A DNA stretch of 64,000 bases, taken from contig OX337238.1 in NCBI GenBank assembly GCA_946965045.2, forward strand, positions 3,286,001-3,350,000, written 5' to 3'. A program made the translations under genes and the position numbers. The notes under the pieces were generated by a model, which was not told where the DNA came from, ran no database searches, and saw only the letters and a program-made list of their open reading frames with translations. Source of the stretch: Epithemia pelagica. Lineage: Eukaryota; Bacillariophyta; Bacillariophyceae; Surirellales; Surirellaceae. Below are positions 63,600-64,000 of the stretch, piece after piece. Within the stretch, counting starts at the first letter, position 1. Each line of letters begins with the position of its first letter.

Positions 63600-64000
63600 G
63601 CCTTGATCGTTTGTATTGCTGGAGTTCTTCGGGAGAGGCACCACGAAACACTGTGTACTACTAGGACGACGCATCCCGAACATTATACATGGCGACAAAA
63701 GTGACCGACAAGGACAGGCAACCGTGTCATGCTGATGGACTCCAACGATTGACCAGCAGTATACTAGCAGGATGGAACAACAAGAGCAGTGCCAACAACA
63801 ACAACTTGATCGAAGCAACTGTCACGATTGTCTCGTGACAAAAGCTCCTACACCTCTTTGGTCCATCCATTTCGTCAAGTCAGTCGTGCTTCCAGTCCGC
63901 AAACATCAGAATTACAACAGCAGAGCAAACCTACGTGCCTCTTACAAGACAGTGTCTCGATCCCCATAAATTCGCTGCAGTCATTGTGTGGAACCATGAG
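63600..64000 (+). repeat. Duplicate of the K7 upstream region; start of Kelch gene K8 at the window edge
   Basis: Matches about 56250-56680 in the same orientation, including GAAACACTGTGTACTACTAG and TACAAGACAGTGTCTCGATC, and ends GGAACCATGAG with an ATG at 63996, equivalent to the K7 start (CAACCATGACC). A further Kelch gene therefore probably begins here and continues beyond the window. Confidence 0.7.

Overview
The window looks like nuclear DNA of a stramenopile alga, most likely a pennate diatom. This is inferred from compact genes with few short GT-AG introns, CoDi-like Ty1/copia retrotransposons, hAT DNA transposons, and lineage-specific families of Kelch, low-complexity and leucine-rich-repeat proteins. 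No rRNA, tRNA, CRISPR or bacterial operon structure was seen. About 28 kb of the 64 kb is transposon.

Layout. (1) 0-2.7 kb: an intact Kelch gene (K1), then a Band-7/prohibitin-like membrane gene on the minus strand with a decayed copy of its own 3' end behind it. (2) 2.86-10.22 kb: Copia-1, a plus-strand copia element with identical 266-bp LTRs and a 5-bp target duplication. It lies about 0.2 kb upstream of the Band-7 start codon. (3) 10.35-13.39 kb: hAT-1, a complete DNA transposon with an intact transposase and an 8-bp target duplication. (4) 13.4-35.5 kb: a Kelch cluster (K2, broken K3, K4 with one nonsense codon, intact K5), all on the minus strand, with duplicated spacers and conserved 5' flanks. 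It is interrupted by Copia-2 (16.68-27.17 kb, minus strand, 768-bp LTRs) and by a 372-bp fold-back insertion inside K3. (5) 35.5-45.7 kb: three paralogous low-complexity genes (here A, B, C) sharing a short helical/basic module, plus a small membrane protein. A Kelch 3' fragment and the 3' end of gene B form a segment that recurs inverted at 27.2-27.9 kb. (6) 46.13-53.03 kb: hAT-2, a 6.9-kb hAT element with perfect 14-bp terminal inverted repeats and an 8-bp target duplication. It carries a decayed transposase and, convergently, an endonuclease III-like (HhH-GPD) DNA glycosylase gene as apparent cargo. (7) 53.3-64 kb: a low-complexity phosphosite-rich gene, Kelch gene K7, a hypothetical gene, an LRR-plus-Toll/interleukin-1-receptor-domain gene broken by two frameshifts, and a second copy of the K7 upstream region leading to another Kelch start codon at the window edge.

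The most unusual object is hAT-2 with its glycosylase/AP-lyase-like gene. Its HhH motif, lysine and aspartate are in place, and one CGA-to-TGA change interrupts the frame just after the aspartate. Other notable points are two different gag-pol expression layouts in the two copia elements (a -1 frame overlap versus a single in-frame TAA), hydrophobic segments between gag and protease in both, and the microsatellite-driven break in the Toll/interleukin-1-receptor domain. All calls come from reading the sequence; no database search was possible.
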